Assembly: GCA_001769215.1 (NCBI GenBank)
Contig: MEOL01000035.1
Coordinates: 117,847-181,846 of the forward strand
DNA from: Bacteroidetes bacterium GWF2_41_31
GTDB lineage: Bacteria > Bacteroidota > Bacteroidia > Bacteroidales > F082
Direction of reading: 5' to 3'
DNA length: 64,000 nucleotides
Below the pieces are notes generated by a model. It was not told the origin of the DNA and ran no database searches. It saw only the letters and a program-made list of their open reading frames with translations. The stretch's first letter is position 1; each line of letters opens with the position of its first letter. A program made the translations under genes and the position numbers. Of this stretch, positions 8,738-18,264 are shown piece after piece.

Positions 8738-9619
8738 ATGGAACACAGGGCCGGATTCGTCAACATCATTGGTTACCCGAACGTTGGCAAATCGACGTTA
8801 ATGAACGCGCTGGTGGGCGAGAAGCTTTCCATCATCACCTCGAAGGCTCAAACCACCCGTCACCGGATTTTGGGCATGGTAAATGGCGATGATTTCCAGA
8901 TTGTTTACTCGGATACTCCCGGAATTGTGCGAAATCCTTCGTACAAAATGCATGAGTACATGAACCAATATATTCACTCGGCACTGAAAGATGCTGACGT
9001 TATTTTACTTATGACCGAGGTGAACCAGCCATTTGAACAAATGGAAATCATCGAGAAATTAAAAAAATTCTCCATTCCGGTGCTGGTGCTTATTAACAAA
9101 ATCGACTTGTCGGATCAGGAAAAGGTGGTGGCACAAATGGAAGGCTGGAAAACCGCTTTGCCTGCAGCTGAAATCATCCCCATCTCAGCATTAAATAATT
9201 TCAATCTCGAAAAGGTACTGGATTCAATACAGTCTAAGCTTCCCATACACGAACCGTATTATCCCAAAGATGAACTCACCGACCGGTCGGCCAGGTTTTT
9301 CGTTTCGGAAATTATACGTGAAAAAATATTGTTGAACTTCAAGAAAGAAATCCCATATTCAGTTGAGATCGTGATTGATGAGTATAAGGAAGCCACAAAA
9401 ATTGACCGCATCTATGCCACGATTTTTGTCAGCCGCGAATCCCAGAAAGCCATTATTCTTGGCCATCAGGGTGCTGCAATAAAAAAATTAGGGACCATGG
9501 CACGTATTGATATTGAGAAATTCATCGAAAAGAAAGTCTATCTTGAGCTTTCTGTAAAGATAAATAAGGATTGGCGCGATGATGACAACGCGCTTTCACG
9601 TTTCGGTTACGATCACTAA
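8738..9619 (+). CDS. era: GTPase Era
   Basis: 293 aa from the ATG at 8738 (MEHRAGFVNIIG); longer in-frame starts would run through the tRNA gene and are rejected. G1 GYPNVGKST, G3 DTPG and G4 NKID are intact, and the C-terminal third is a KH domain (ILGHQGAAIKKLG). Era binds the 3' end of 16S rRNA and assists 30S maturation. The der gene follows after 38 bases, so the two ribosome-assembly GTPases are probably cotranscribed. Confidence 0.96.
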   Translation: MEHRAGFVNIIGYPNVGKSTLMNALVGEKLSIITSKAQTTRHRILGMVNGDDFQIVYSDTPGIVRNPSYKMHEYMNQYIHSALKDADVILLMTEVNQPFEQMEIIEKLKKFSIPVLVLINKIDLSDQEKVVAQMEGWKTALPAAEIIPISALNNFNLEKVLDSIQSKLPIHEPYYPKDELTDRSARFFVSEIIREKILLNFKKEIPYSVEIVIDEYKEATKIDRIYATIFVSRESQKAIILGHQGAAIKKLGTMARIDIEKFIEKKVYLELSVKINKDWRDDDNALSRFGYDH

Positions 9620-9657
9620 TTTTATACCTTTGATAACCTGTAAATACCCTGTAAATA

Positions 9658-10968
9658 ATGAGTAATATTTTGGCCATAGTAGGCAGACCCAATGTAGGCA
9701 AATCCACTCTTTTCAACCGATTGATCCAAAGCCGGGAAGCGATTGTTGAATCAGAAAGTGGCGTTACACGCGATCGCCTTTATGGCAAAAGCGACTGGAA
9801 TGGGTATGAATTTTCGGTGATCGATACCGGTGGGTATGTGCATGGATCGGATGACACATTTGAAGGCGAGATTCGAAAACAAGTCATCTTTGCCATCGAA
9901 GAAGCCCAGGGAATTGCCTTCGTTGTGGATGGCCGCGAAGGTCTTACCCCGCTGGATGAAGATGTGGCCAACTTACTGCGCAAATCCAAAAAGAACATTT
10001 TTCTGGTCGTGAATAAAATAGACGAACCCAATCAGACCGGAAATACCAGCGAGTTTTACTCACTCGGGCTGGGTGATATTTATCCCATTTCATCTTCCAA
10101 TGGAAGTGGAACCGGCGACTTATTGGATGATGTGGTAAAAGTGTTTGAAAACATGAAGATGGAAGACGTGGATACTGATCTTCCGCGTATTGCCTTTGTA
10201 GGCCGTCCAAATGTAGGTAAGTCCTCTCTGGTAAATACCTTATTGGGGGATGAGCGCAACATTGTTACACCCATTGCCGGCACTACCCGCGACTCTATCT
10301 ACACGCGTTACAAAGCTTTTGGACATGATTTCATGTTGGTTGACACTGCCGGATTGCGTAAAAAAGGAAAAGTTTTCGAAAACATTGAATTCTATTCTAC
10401 ACTGCGTTCTATTCGTGCCATTGAAAACTCGGATGTTTGCGTGGTAATGATTGATGCAGAAAATGGAATTGAACGACAGGACATCAATATTTTTCATCTG
10501 GCAGAAAAAAATAAAAAAGGCATTGTATTGGTGGTAAACAAGTGGGATTTGGTTGATAAAAACACCAATACCCACCTCAAGTTTGAACAGGACATCAAGG
10601 CCAAAATCGCCCCTTTTATGGATGTGCCCATCGTTTTTACTTCCGTTATTGAAAAACAACGCATCTTCAAAGTGCTGGAACTGGCAAAAGATGTTCATGA
10701 ACGCAGGAAACAACAAATCCCCACCTCAAAACTCAACGATCTGTTGTTGCCCATCATCGAAAACAACCCACCTCCCATGGGAAGCCGGGGCAGGTACCTC
10801 AAAATCAAATTTATTATGCAGCTTAAAACAGCTACGCCTCAGTTTGTATTTTTCTGTAACCTTCCGGAGGACATGAAAGACAGCTACAGGCGGTTTCTTG
10901 AAAATCAATTGCGCGCTCATTATAACTTCACCGGAGTTCCCATTCAATTGTATTTTAGAAAAAAATAA
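9658..10968 (+). CDS. der: Ribosome-associated GTPase Der (EngA)
   Basis: 436 aa with two GTPase domains in tandem, each with its own motifs: GRPNVGKST, DTGG, NKID in the first (from residue 8) and GRPNVGKSS, DTAG, NKWD in the second (from about 181). A KH-like C-terminal domain (about 350-436) completes the standard Der layout. It acts in 50S subunit assembly. The S4-domain gene begins 7 bases after its stop. Confidence 0.97.
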   Translation: MSNILAIVGRPNVGKSTLFNRLIQSREAIVESESGVTRDRLYGKSDWNGYEFSVIDTGGYVHGSDDTFEGEIRKQVIFAIEEAQGIAFVVDGREGLTPLDEDVANLLRKSKKNIFLVVNKIDEPNQTGNTSEFYSLGLGDIYPISSSNGSGTGDLLDDVVKVFENMKMEDVDTDLPRIAFVGRPNVGKSSLVNTLLGDERNIVTPIAGTTRDSIYTRYKAFGHDFMLVDTAGLRKKGKVFENIEFYSTLRSIRAIENSDVCVVMIDAENGIERQDINIFHLAEKNKKGIVLVVNKWDLVDKNTNTHLKFEQDIKAKIAPFMDVPIVFTSVIEKQRIFKVLELAKDVHERRKQQIPTSKLNDLLLPIIENNPPPMGSRGRYLKIKFIMQLKTATPQFVFFCNLPEDMKDSYRRFLENQLRAHYNFTGVPIQLYFRKK

Positions 10969-10975
10969 TCCTGCA

Positions 10976-11353
10976 ATGGATGCGGTTAGAATAGATAAAT
11001 GGCTTTGGGCCGTCAGGTTGTATAAGACAAGAACGCTTGCCGGCGATGCTTGCAGTGGGGGCAAAGTGAAAATAAACGGGCAAAATGCCAAACCATCACG
11101 CGAAGTGAAGGCCGGGGAAATCATCGAAGTGCACCTGACCGGAATCAAGAAAACGGTAGAGGTTCTTCAACCAATCAAGAACCGCGTTGCAGCAAAAATA
11201 GTTGCTGATTTTATAAAAGATTTAACCCCACCTGAAGAATACGAACGCCTGGAGTTTATGCATCAAATGAAATCAGAGCATCGTGACCGGGGCACGGGAC
11301 GGCCTACGAAAAAAGACAGAAGGGAACTTGGCAAAATTAAAAACGATCAATAA
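10976..11353 (+). CDS. S4-domain RNA-binding protein (Hsp15/HslR-like)
   Basis: 125 aa from the ATG at 10976 (MDAVRIDKWLW); an upstream in-frame ATG would overlap der by 70 bases. The N-terminal S4 fold is clear (RIDKWLWAVRLYKTRTLA, GGKVKING). The C-terminus is basic, as in Hsp15. Hsp15 binds stalled 50S subunits carrying peptidyl-tRNA. The position directly after era and der fits a translation-quality role. Confidence 0.88.
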   Translation: MDAVRIDKWLWAVRLYKTRTLAGDACSGGKVKINGQNAKPSREVKAGEIIEVHLTGIKKTVEVLQPIKNRVAAKIVADFIKDLTPPEEYERLEFMHQMKSEHRDRGTGRPTKKDRRELGKIKNDQ

Positions 11354-11389
11354 AAAAGGAAAAAATATTCATCTTTAGCAAAATAAAAC

Positions 11390-12415
11390 ATGAAATCAAA
11401 AAGTATCTTATTGGTATTGCTGGCCTCCATTTTGTTCACATTTACCAACTGTTCGCGCAAAGCAACCAACCTCAGTTTTGCCTTCTACAACGTCGAAAAC
11501 CTGTTCGATACCATCAATGACCCGGCAATCGATGACGAAGATTTTCTTCCTGAAAGCGAAAACCCATGGAATACAGAACGGTATAACCACAAACTCGATC
11601 AGCTGACCAAGGTGATGAACGACATCGACAAATCAGGCTTTCCAGGCATTTTTGGTCTGTGTGAAGTTGAAAATAAGTTGGTGGTTGAGCAACTCATCAA
11701 CCATCCTGCCATGCAAAAATCAGGCTATCAGATCATCCATAAAGACAGCCCGGATGAACGCGGAATTGATGTTGCTTTGCTATACCAGCCTTCTGTATAC
11801 CAACCATTGCAAAACAGGTTTATTCGCATCGCCCTGCCTGAAAACCCTGACAATAGCACCCGGGATATTCTCTATAGCAAAGGTCTGATCAGCGGACACG
11901 ACACCCTTCATCTCTTTATCAATCATTGGGTTAGCCGCTGGGGAGGACAAGAAAAAACCGAGCCTGCCCGTCAGTACATTGCAGGTTTAATTAAAACCAT
12001 TACCGACTCCATCATGCAAACAAACCCCGATGCCAATATATTGATAGCGGGTGACCTAAACGACAATCCCACGGATGCTTCCTTGTTGAATTTCCTACGG
12101 GCAAAGGAAGTGGTTCCAAATCCGGCTCCAAAAACTTTATATAACCTGTCGCTGACAATCTACAAAAGCGGCGAAGGATCGCTTTACTATAAATCGTGGG
12201 ATATGTTTGATCAGATCATCGTGTCGACTGCCATGCTGACCGGAGCCGGTGGAATGAAGGTTACTACTGACAAGCAGACTGTAATTAAACACGATTATCT
12301 CTTGTTTAAACCTAAAAATGGTGAGCCGAGGCCCAACAGAACTGCTTCAGGCAAAAAATATTTCGGTGGATTCAGTGACCACCTGCCCGTTTATTTGGAG
12401 ATGACGACTAAGTAA
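11390..12415 (+). CDS. Exported endonuclease/exonuclease/phosphatase-family lipoprotein
   Basis: 341 aa. A lipoprotein signal peptide ends in FTNC (Cys about 21). The EEP fold is recognisable from FAFYNVENLFD near the N-terminus, GLCEVEN (catalytic Glu), INHWVSRWGG, AGDLNDNP and the final SDHLPV. These carry the metal-binding and His-Asp catalytic residues of the DNase I-like superfamily. The substrate (DNA, RNA or phosphoester) is not set by sequence. It is anchored at the periplasmic or outer face, so nutrient scavenging is plausible. Confidence 0.85.
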   Translation: MKSKSILLVLLASILFTFTNCSRKATNLSFAFYNVENLFDTINDPAIDDEDFLPESENPWNTERYNHKLDQLTKVMNDIDKSGFPGIFGLCEVENKLVVEQLINHPAMQKSGYQIIHKDSPDERGIDVALLYQPSVYQPLQNRFIRIALPENPDNSTRDILYSKGLISGHDTLHLFINHWVSRWGGQEKTEPARQYIAGLIKTITDSIMQTNPDANILIAGDLNDNPTDASLLNFLRAKEVVPNPAPKTLYNLSLTIYKSGEGSLYYKSWDMFDQIIVSTAMLTGAGGMKVTTDKQTVIKHDYLLFKPKNGEPRPNRTASGKKYFGGFSDHLPVYLEMTTK

Positions 12416-12431
12416 CCTGTTGTAGAAACCA

Positions 12432-12872
12432 TTACTTCTTGCTGAAATCAACTTCCTTGATCAAGGTGCCTTGAGCATTCCAAAATTTCCAGAGGCTGTC
12501 TTTTACACCCAAGGTATAATAGCCTTCATAATAGAGGCTGCCATTGTCATGGTATGTTCGGGTCAAGCCATTTCTGACGCCCTCATTAAATTCCCCTTCG
12601 CTCCACAGGGTGCTGTTCTGAAAATAGGATTTCCATAATCCGTCGGGTTTGTCATTTTTTAATGGCCCTTCTTTAAAAAGCTGTCCATCAGGATAGTACT
12701 CCCGCTCATAATAAGCCATCTTAACTCCTTCTGGTGTGTGATACATGCGATCTACCTTTACTGAACCATCAGGAAACGTAGTCACTACTTCAAGGCCCTG
12801 CCCGGGCATGGAGTTATTCTGGCATCCAACCATCCAAAGTAAAACAACCAATAAACCCGGTATCTTTCCCAT
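12432..12872 (-). CDS. MORN-repeat-variant (YwqK-like) lipoprotein
   Basis: 146 aa with a lipobox LWMVGC (Cys about 17) and tandem copies of a short beta-hairpin repeat (YYPDGQLFKEGPLKN, YHDNGSLYYEGYY, FWNAQGTLIKE), the MORN-2 / YwqK pattern. Database names call this family a toxin-antitoxin antitoxin, but as a lone exported lipoprotein that label has no support here. The gene sits 13 bases downstream of pyrC and is probably in the same transcript. Confidence 0.75.
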   Translation of the reverse strand: MGKIPGLLVVLLWMVGCQNNSMPGQGLEVVTTFPDGSVKVDRMYHTPEGVKMAYYEREYYPDGQLFKEGPLKNDKPDGLWKSYFQNSTLWSEGEFNEGVRNGLTRTYHDNGSLYYEGYYTLGVKDSLWKFWNAQGTLIKEVDFSKK

Positions 12873-12885
12873 GCTTTCCCTATTT

Positions 12886-14244
12886 TTATATATGGTGAAA
12901 CAACAAACGCTCGCCTCTTACGGCTTCGTTAACCACGCCGTTTTGAAAGGCCAGTTGTCCGTTTACAAAAGTTGAAATCACCTTAGAATGAAACTTAATT
13001 CCTTCCATAGGTGACCAGCCACATTTGTACAGTACATTCCTTTTATTAACTGTCCATGAGCTATTCAGGTCGACCAACACCAAATCGGCGGCGTAGCCTT
13101 TACGGATGAAACCCCTTTTTTGAACCCTGAAAAGTTCAGCCGGATGATGGCACATCATACTGACCACTTTTTCGATAGACATCTTTCCCTGACGGGCCAT
13201 TTCCAACATAGCCACCAGCGAATGTTGCACCATGGGACCACCTGATGGCGCTTTAAAATAGGGTCTTTGTTTTTCATCCAGGGTATGAGGGGCATGATCG
13301 GTGGCAATCACATCAATTTTGTTATCCAACACGGCCTGCAGAAGCGCATCACGGTCAGATGCCTTTTTAATGGCAGGGTTCCATTTGATCATGTTGCCTT
13401 TTACATCATAGTCTGCATCGGAAAACCAAAGGTGATGCACGCAAACTTCGGCAGTAATTTTCTTCTCTGAAAGTGGCAGTTTATTATCAAAAAGCTCCAT
13501 TTCGCGGGCTGTAGATAAATGGAGGATGTGCAATCGGGTTCCGTTTTCTTTGGCCAGTTTTACCGCTTTCGCGGATGACAAATAACACGCTTCTTCCGAA
13601 CGTATTTCGGGATGGATGCCGGTTGGAGCATCTTCACCATACTTTTCGGCATATTTTGCATAATTTTTTAAAATAGTCGTTTCATCCTCGCAATGAACCG
13701 CTACCAAGGTGGGTGCCGATTTGAATATTCCGGACAAGGTTTGTTCATTATCTACCAGCATATTCCCGGTAGACGAACCCATGAAGACCTTGATTCCACA
13801 AACATTTGCAGGATTGGTTTTTATCACCTCATCCAGGTTGTCGTTTGAGGCGCCCATGTAAAAACTGTAATTAGCGGACGAAACCTCTGCAGCGTGCTTA
13901 AATTTTTCTTCCAACAATGTTTGAGTCAGACAGTTGGGAACCGTGTTGGGCATGTCCATAAAACTGGTAACTCCGCCAGCTACAGCGGCTTTACTTTCGG
14001 TGGAAAGATCGCCTTTGTAGGTCAGTCCCGGATCACGAAAGTGAACCTGATCGTCAATCACACCGGGGAGCAGGGTAAGCCCGGTGGCATCTATCAATTC
14101 AAAACCTGAAAAATCCTGATGCTCATCGGGCGATCCTTCATTCACGGAAGATATCAGTCCATTTTCGATGGTGACCCAGCCGAAAAATGTTTTGTTCTCG
14201 TTTACTATGGAAGCCCCTACAATGGCTTTTTTAGGTGAATTCAT
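12886..14244 (-). CDS. pyrC: Dihydroorotase
   Basis: 452 aa amidohydrolase converting carbamoyl-aspartate to dihydroorotate in pyrimidine synthesis. Landmarks are IDDQVHFRDPG (residues 63-73), the carboxylated-lysine segment GIKVFMGSS, AVHCEDE, ILHLSTARE and ATDHAPHT. The usual first metal ligand of the HxH pair is Gln66 here (QVH instead of HVH), while the other metal ligands are present. The remaining match to dihydroorotase is strong; an allantoinase- or hydantoinase-like activity is less likely. It lies directly downstream of the mannosyltransferase gene. Confidence 0.88.
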   Translation of the reverse strand: MNSPKKAIVGASIVNENKTFFGWVTIENGLISSVNEGSPDEHQDFSGFELIDATGLTLLPGVIDDQVHFRDPGLTYKGDLSTESKAAVAGGVTSFMDMPNTVPNCLTQTLLEEKFKHAAEVSSANYSFYMGASNDNLDEVIKTNPANVCGIKVFMGSSTGNMLVDNEQTLSGIFKSAPTLVAVHCEDETTILKNYAKYAEKYGEDAPTGIHPEIRSEEACYLSSAKAVKLAKENGTRLHILHLSTAREMELFDNKLPLSEKKITAEVCVHHLWFSDADYDVKGNMIKWNPAIKKASDRDALLQAVLDNKIDVIATDHAPHTLDEKQRPYFKAPSGGPMVQHSLVAMLEMARQGKMSIEKVVSMMCHHPAELFRVQKRGFIRKGYAADLVLVDLNSSWTVNKRNVLYKCGWSPMEGIKFHSKVISTFVNGQLAFQNGVVNEAVRGERLLFHHI

Positions 14245-14249
14245 TTAGT

Positions 14250-14996
14250 TTAGATTGTTTTAACCGGTTTAATTTTTCCCAATATACTGCGTATCCGTAA
14301 ATCGATAACACCAAAAATGGCCTCACGAAAAATGCTTTTATTCATCTTGGAAGTTCCTTCGGTACGATCGGTAAAAATAATGGGGACTTCAACTACCTTA
14401 AACCCAAGTTTAACTGCGGTAAACTTCATTTCTATCTGAAAGGCGTAGCCAACAAATTTTATTCTGTCGAGGTTTACCGTTTCCAGCAAACGCCTGGTCC
14501 AGCACATGAAACCCGCGGTAGTATCCATAATGGTTAACCCCGTAACGGCGCGTACATAAGCAGAGGCATAATATGACATTAACACCCGGCCCATTGGCCA
14601 ATTCACCACGTTTACTCCGGTAATATAACGTGAACCAATAGCAGCATCATTTTCAACCTTGCTGGCAGCCAAATATAACCGTGATAAATCTTCCGGGTTA
14701 TGCGAAAAATCGGCATCCATCTCGAATAAATAATCATATTCGCGTTCCAGACCCCACTTAAATCCGGCAATATAGGCCGTACCCAACCCCAGTTTACCCT
14801 TCCGTTCGTGCATGAAAAGCCGTTCGGGGAACTCGTTCATCAAACGCCTGACGATTTCCGCCGTTCCATCCGGGCTATTGTCTTCAACAATCAGCACATC
14901 AAACACTTGTTCCAGACTAAACACCTTGCGAACAATGCGTTCAATGTTTTCTTTCTCGTTATATGTTGGTATAATAACCAGGCTATCACTTTTCAT
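14250..14996 (-). CDS. Polyprenol-phosphate mannosyltransferase-like GT2
   Basis: 248 aa, single GT-A domain without membrane helices. Motifs VIIPTYNEKENI, VEDNSPDGT, the DxD in EMDADFSHNP, and TDRTEGTSKM near the C-terminus match DPM1-type enzymes that transfer mannose (or another hexose) from GDP-sugar to a polyprenyl phosphate. The product would serve exported protein or lipid glycosylation, known for surface proteins in Bacteroidota. The spacing of 5 bases to pyrC suggests cotranscription. Confidence 0.9.
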   Translation of the reverse strand: MKSDSLVIIPTYNEKENIERIVRKVFSLEQVFDVLIVEDNSPDGTAEIVRRLMNEFPERLFMHERKGKLGLGTAYIAGFKWGLEREYDYLFEMDADFSHNPEDLSRLYLAASKVENDAAIGSRYITGVNVVNWPMGRVLMSYYASAYVRAVTGLTIMDTTAGFMCWTRRLLETVNLDRIKFVGYAFQIEMKFTAVKLGFKVVEVPIIFTDRTEGTSKMNKSIFREAIFGVIDLRIRSILGKIKPVKTI

Positions 14997-15101
14997 TCAT
15001 GAAAATTTTCTGCGAAAATAAGCTAAAGTTCAAAGAAACAAGTCTTAAAAAAAGCGAAATTGTAGCGGCTTATTAATCGCAAACAAAAGTAAGCCATTGT
15101 T

Positions 15102-17825
15102 TCACCATAAAGGGAGAATGCATTTTGGTGAAATGGTTTTCACCAATGAATCATAATTCACCACACTTTGTACCATGATAGCACTTTTTTCGTCGTGGCA
15201 GGTTAAGCAAGCCCCAAAGGTGAGGATGGCCTTTTGCTGATCGACCGAAAAAGGGAATACATCGGTGCGGGTAGAAACCACCTGTCCTTTTCTATCATCC
15301 AGAAATCCCACCCAGGCATCTTCGGGCAGGCCATCATGGGAATTGTTTTTATAATGAGAATTGAATTTCCAAAAGCCCTTGCCCTCATCGATCGTGTAGG
15401 TTAGCGTTCCCTTTCCGTAACCCAATGCTTCGGGATTGTTGTGACATGAAACACATGAACGGCCTTTGGCAGCTGTTGTATGGGGTGCCGCCGGAGCAAA
15501 CAACCGCTTGAAGAGCAACGAATCGTGTTTATCTTTGGTGTAGCTGGCCAGGTCGATGGTCAACACCATGCCCGGCACCACCGGAATTATTTCCTGCCCG
15601 GAAGCGGTTTTTCTGATTCCCAGTGCAGGCAACCCGGCATTGTATTCGCCAACATATTCCACCCAACTCCCTTGTTTTTCAACGTTTTTAACCATGTCGT
15701 AGCCTGGTTCATTTTCGTCGTAGGCATTGTGGCAGCCTATGCAGCTTGGAGCCCAGGCTGAATGGCAGGCATTGCAACTCACCTCATCGTGGGCCTTTCC
15801 ATAGGTACAAACTGCATTCGGAGGACGCAAAACATACACTGTATCCCGGTTTTTTCCATGCATCCACATGGTATCGTTCCTGAATTCGGTATTAATAAGC
15901 GCCTTATTTCGTTTTTCAGTAGTTAAAAACACCCTATTTGAAATATCGGAATATCTGAGTCCCGTGATGAGAGCCGACTCCTGATCCAATTGAGCATAAG
16001 TAACCGTAAGATCTGCTTTGGTCCGATGACAATCCGCACAAGCAATATCCACCTGTTGTTCCTGATGGGCATAACGCATATCATCACCCATCAACTCATA
16101 GGAATTATGACAGTCGATGCAATCCATTTTCAATTTATGATGTACATCTTCCTGAATGTACGTAAAAACCCTGGTTTGATCAATGATGCGATAGGAATGA
16201 TTGGTGGCTAATTCATCCGGGTTCAACAGTGTTTCATGCCAGCCTTCGTAATTGGTCGAAATCCTTCCCGATCGGTTATGGCATCCGAAACAGTGGTTGT
16301 TGCTGACTTTTAAATCGATGGATGGATGGATTTTCAGGTAATCGGGATGGTTTTTGCGGTCCATGGCAAGTTGGCTCAGACTGCTGTCAGCTTCATTATA
16401 ATTCAGATGACAGGCCAGGCAACCTCCTCCCCTGCTTTCGTTGGTAATGGGACCTGTTTCCGTTTTTGGGCTTCCCAAATGACAGGTTACACACATATTT
16501 TTCAGATGTTCATCAGCCGGGGAATGATGTAATTCATCCACCGTGGTTAACTCGTCAGGAGATGCAATTTCGTTAAACACAAACCTGTCGACACTGATCA
16601 TGCCGCTTAAATTGGCCATCAATCCATTGTTGATGCGTGAAGTGATTTGTTGATGACATTGTGTGGTTCCACATGATTGGCCGGCATCTGCCAGATTTCC
16701 GGGTATCAGCCGCATACCCTGATGCGACGCCTCCTTATCCCGTGAAAACGGATTGCCTCCATGACACGAATAGCAGCCAACGGCCTGAGGGTTATGCGAT
16801 TTTGAAAATCCGGTCATCCCCTGGTGACAAATTAAACAACTTTCGTTTCTACCTAAAATAACCTCCGGCAAGGTGTCAGAAGTCTTTGAAAACAAACCCA
16901 AAACCTGCCAGTCAGCGGTTTCAACGGGATTATATACAGCACTGATTTCATTTGATTTCCAGGGCCATTGCCATTGCCAGTTGGCTCCCCTGAAAAAATA
17001 ACCGATTACAGTAAGAAACAAATAAACCAAGGTGAAAAAGAGCAATAACCGTTTGGGCAACCATCCTTTTTTCCGCGAAAGCGGTACCACAAATAGCAGA
17101 AACAGCAACAACAATACGATGATCAACGAATAGCCCGGATGGGTAATCAAATGCAGAATTTCCTGAAATCCAACGAAATACCAGGGCCCTTTTACCACCA
17201 TGCTTAATCCATCGTGTAGTGGAGCCATCAGCAAAACGCTCAATATCAAAATGGATGTCATGGTTATTACAAAATCGCGCAACCGGGGCCAGATGGTCGG
17301 GGCATGCTCCATCACAACAATGATGATAAAAATGGTGAAGGTGGCTATGTGGTGAACATAAATGAATTGGAGACTTTCGCCATCTCCAAGAAATGTCTGG
17401 CGGATCATTTCTCCAATCAACGGAATTCGGGTAACCAATCCCGAGAAAATCCTTTGAGCCTGACCGGCATCGGCGTCACCTTTCAGGATAAATCCTGTAA
17501 TCATGGCCAAAAAGATAATCAGCACTCCGAGGGTAAGCCTGAACCACAGGGCCATATTGAGCTTAATGGCCTTTTTACGGGTAAAATGATCGTATAAATG
17601 GATCACCGTGAAAAGCAGAAAAAACTGGGCACTCCAGTAGTGTATGTTTCGAAAAAGCGAAGCCGCCGGATTGGTTAGCATCAGGAAACTGATGGAACCG
17701 TAAGCATCGTTGACATTATAGGGTACTACCAGAAAAATTCCGGAGACAACACAAATAATCAGCAAAGCCAGACTTAATTGACCGAAAGTAGTCTTGGTAA
17801 TCAGTTTATGAAGTGGCTTTATCAT
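15102..17825 (-). CDS. Cytochrome b fused to a 12-haem cytochrome c
   Basis: 907 aa. Residues 1-285 are a b6-type cytochrome b: His62/His76 (spacing 14) and His159/His174 (spacing 15) fit the two b haems, and GPWYFVGFQEIL fits the quinol-site helix. From about 330 the protein is a periplasmic cytochrome with eleven CxxCH motifs (CLICH, CYSCH, CVTCH, CLACH, CFGCH, CIDCH, CADCH, CNACH, CIGCH, CVSCH, CLTCH) and one CGTTQCH (CX4CH). The Rieske gene overlaps its start by four bases. Together they resemble a quinol-oxidising bc complex whose cytochrome c is a built-in multihaem wire. The electron acceptor is unknown. Confidence 0.88.
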   Translation of the reverse strand: MIKPLHKLITKTTFGQLSLALLIICVVSGIFLVVPYNVNDAYGSISFLMLTNPAASLFRNIHYWSAQFFLLFTVIHLYDHFTRKKAIKLNMALWFRLTLGVLIIFLAMITGFILKGDADAGQAQRIFSGLVTRIPLIGEMIRQTFLGDGESLQFIYVHHIATFTIFIIIVVMEHAPTIWPRLRDFVITMTSILILSVLLMAPLHDGLSMVVKGPWYFVGFQEILHLITHPGYSLIIVLLLLFLLFVVPLSRKKGWLPKRLLLFFTLVYLFLTVIGYFFRGANWQWQWPWKSNEISAVYNPVETADWQVLGLFSKTSDTLPEVILGRNESCLICHQGMTGFSKSHNPQAVGCYSCHGGNPFSRDKEASHQGMRLIPGNLADAGQSCGTTQCHQQITSRINNGLMANLSGMISVDRFVFNEIASPDELTTVDELHHSPADEHLKNMCVTCHLGSPKTETGPITNESRGGGCLACHLNYNEADSSLSQLAMDRKNHPDYLKIHPSIDLKVSNNHCFGCHNRSGRISTNYEGWHETLLNPDELATNHSYRIIDQTRVFTYIQEDVHHKLKMDCIDCHNSYELMGDDMRYAHQEQQVDIACADCHRTKADLTVTYAQLDQESALITGLRYSDISNRVFLTTEKRNKALINTEFRNDTMWMHGKNRDTVYVLRPPNAVCTYGKAHDEVSCNACHSAWAPSCIGCHNAYDENEPGYDMVKNVEKQGSWVEYVGEYNAGLPALGIRKTASGQEIIPVVPGMVLTIDLASYTKDKHDSLLFKRLFAPAAPHTTAAKGRSCVSCHNNPEALGYGKGTLTYTIDEGKGFWKFNSHYKNNSHDGLPEDAWVGFLDDRKGQVVSTRTDVFPFSVDQQKAILTFGACLTCHDEKSAIMVQSVVNYDSLVKTISPKCILPLW

Positions 17826-18217
17826 AACTCCACAGTCAAGGTTTGTTGATTGGTATTAATCTGGTAGGCCATTTGAGGCAATGGTTTTATGGCAGGTCCG
17901 GTAACCACCTGACCATTCAATTTATACGACGATCCATGGCACGGACACATCAGTTTATCCTGCAATTGCTGATCGATTCTACAACCCAGATGAGTACATT
18001 TGGACGACAACACCTCAAATTGGTCCTCCTTTTTGATCACAATAAAATCATCGAAAAAATTCACACCTGTTAAACCGGCCAATGGTACCACAACCGGTTT
18101 TTTGATTTCATTTTTTGATTTGCTGTCCACCATTCGTTGCCATAAACCAAGAAACAACAATCCCATAAAAGCGGCGATGAATTTTATAAAAAGACGTCGG
18201 TTGTATTTTTGCTTCAT
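17822..18217 (-). CDS. Rieske [2Fe-2S] protein of a bc-type complex
   Basis: 131 aa. An N-terminal hydrophobic helix (about 9-26) anchors it. The cluster motifs CTHLGC and CPCHGSSY supply two Cys and two His ligands plus the disulfide cysteines. It takes electrons from quinol at the cytochrome b of the next gene, whose ATG overlaps its stop (ATGA). The basic NRRLFIKF before the helix could be part of a weak export signal, but no full twin-arginine motif is present. Confidence 0.93.
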   Translation of the reverse strand: MKQKYNRRLFIKFIAAFMGLLFLGLWQRMVDSKSKNEIKKPVVVPLAGLTGVNFFDDFIVIKKEDQFEVLSSKCTHLGCRIDQQLQDKLMCPCHGSSYKLNGQVVTGPAIKPLPQMAYQINTNQQTLTVEL

Positions 18218-18264
18218 GTCATCCGGTTGATGAGCAAAAATACCAAATATAATCAGATGCGTTT

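Noticed and set aside
10240..10716. 158-codon minus-strand open frame
   Set aside because: Antisense to der, whose GTPase motifs are certain in the other strand.
12432..12872. Antitoxin of a toxin-antitoxin pair
   Set aside because: The YwqK family name suggests it, but the protein is an exported lipoprotein and has no toxin-like neighbour.
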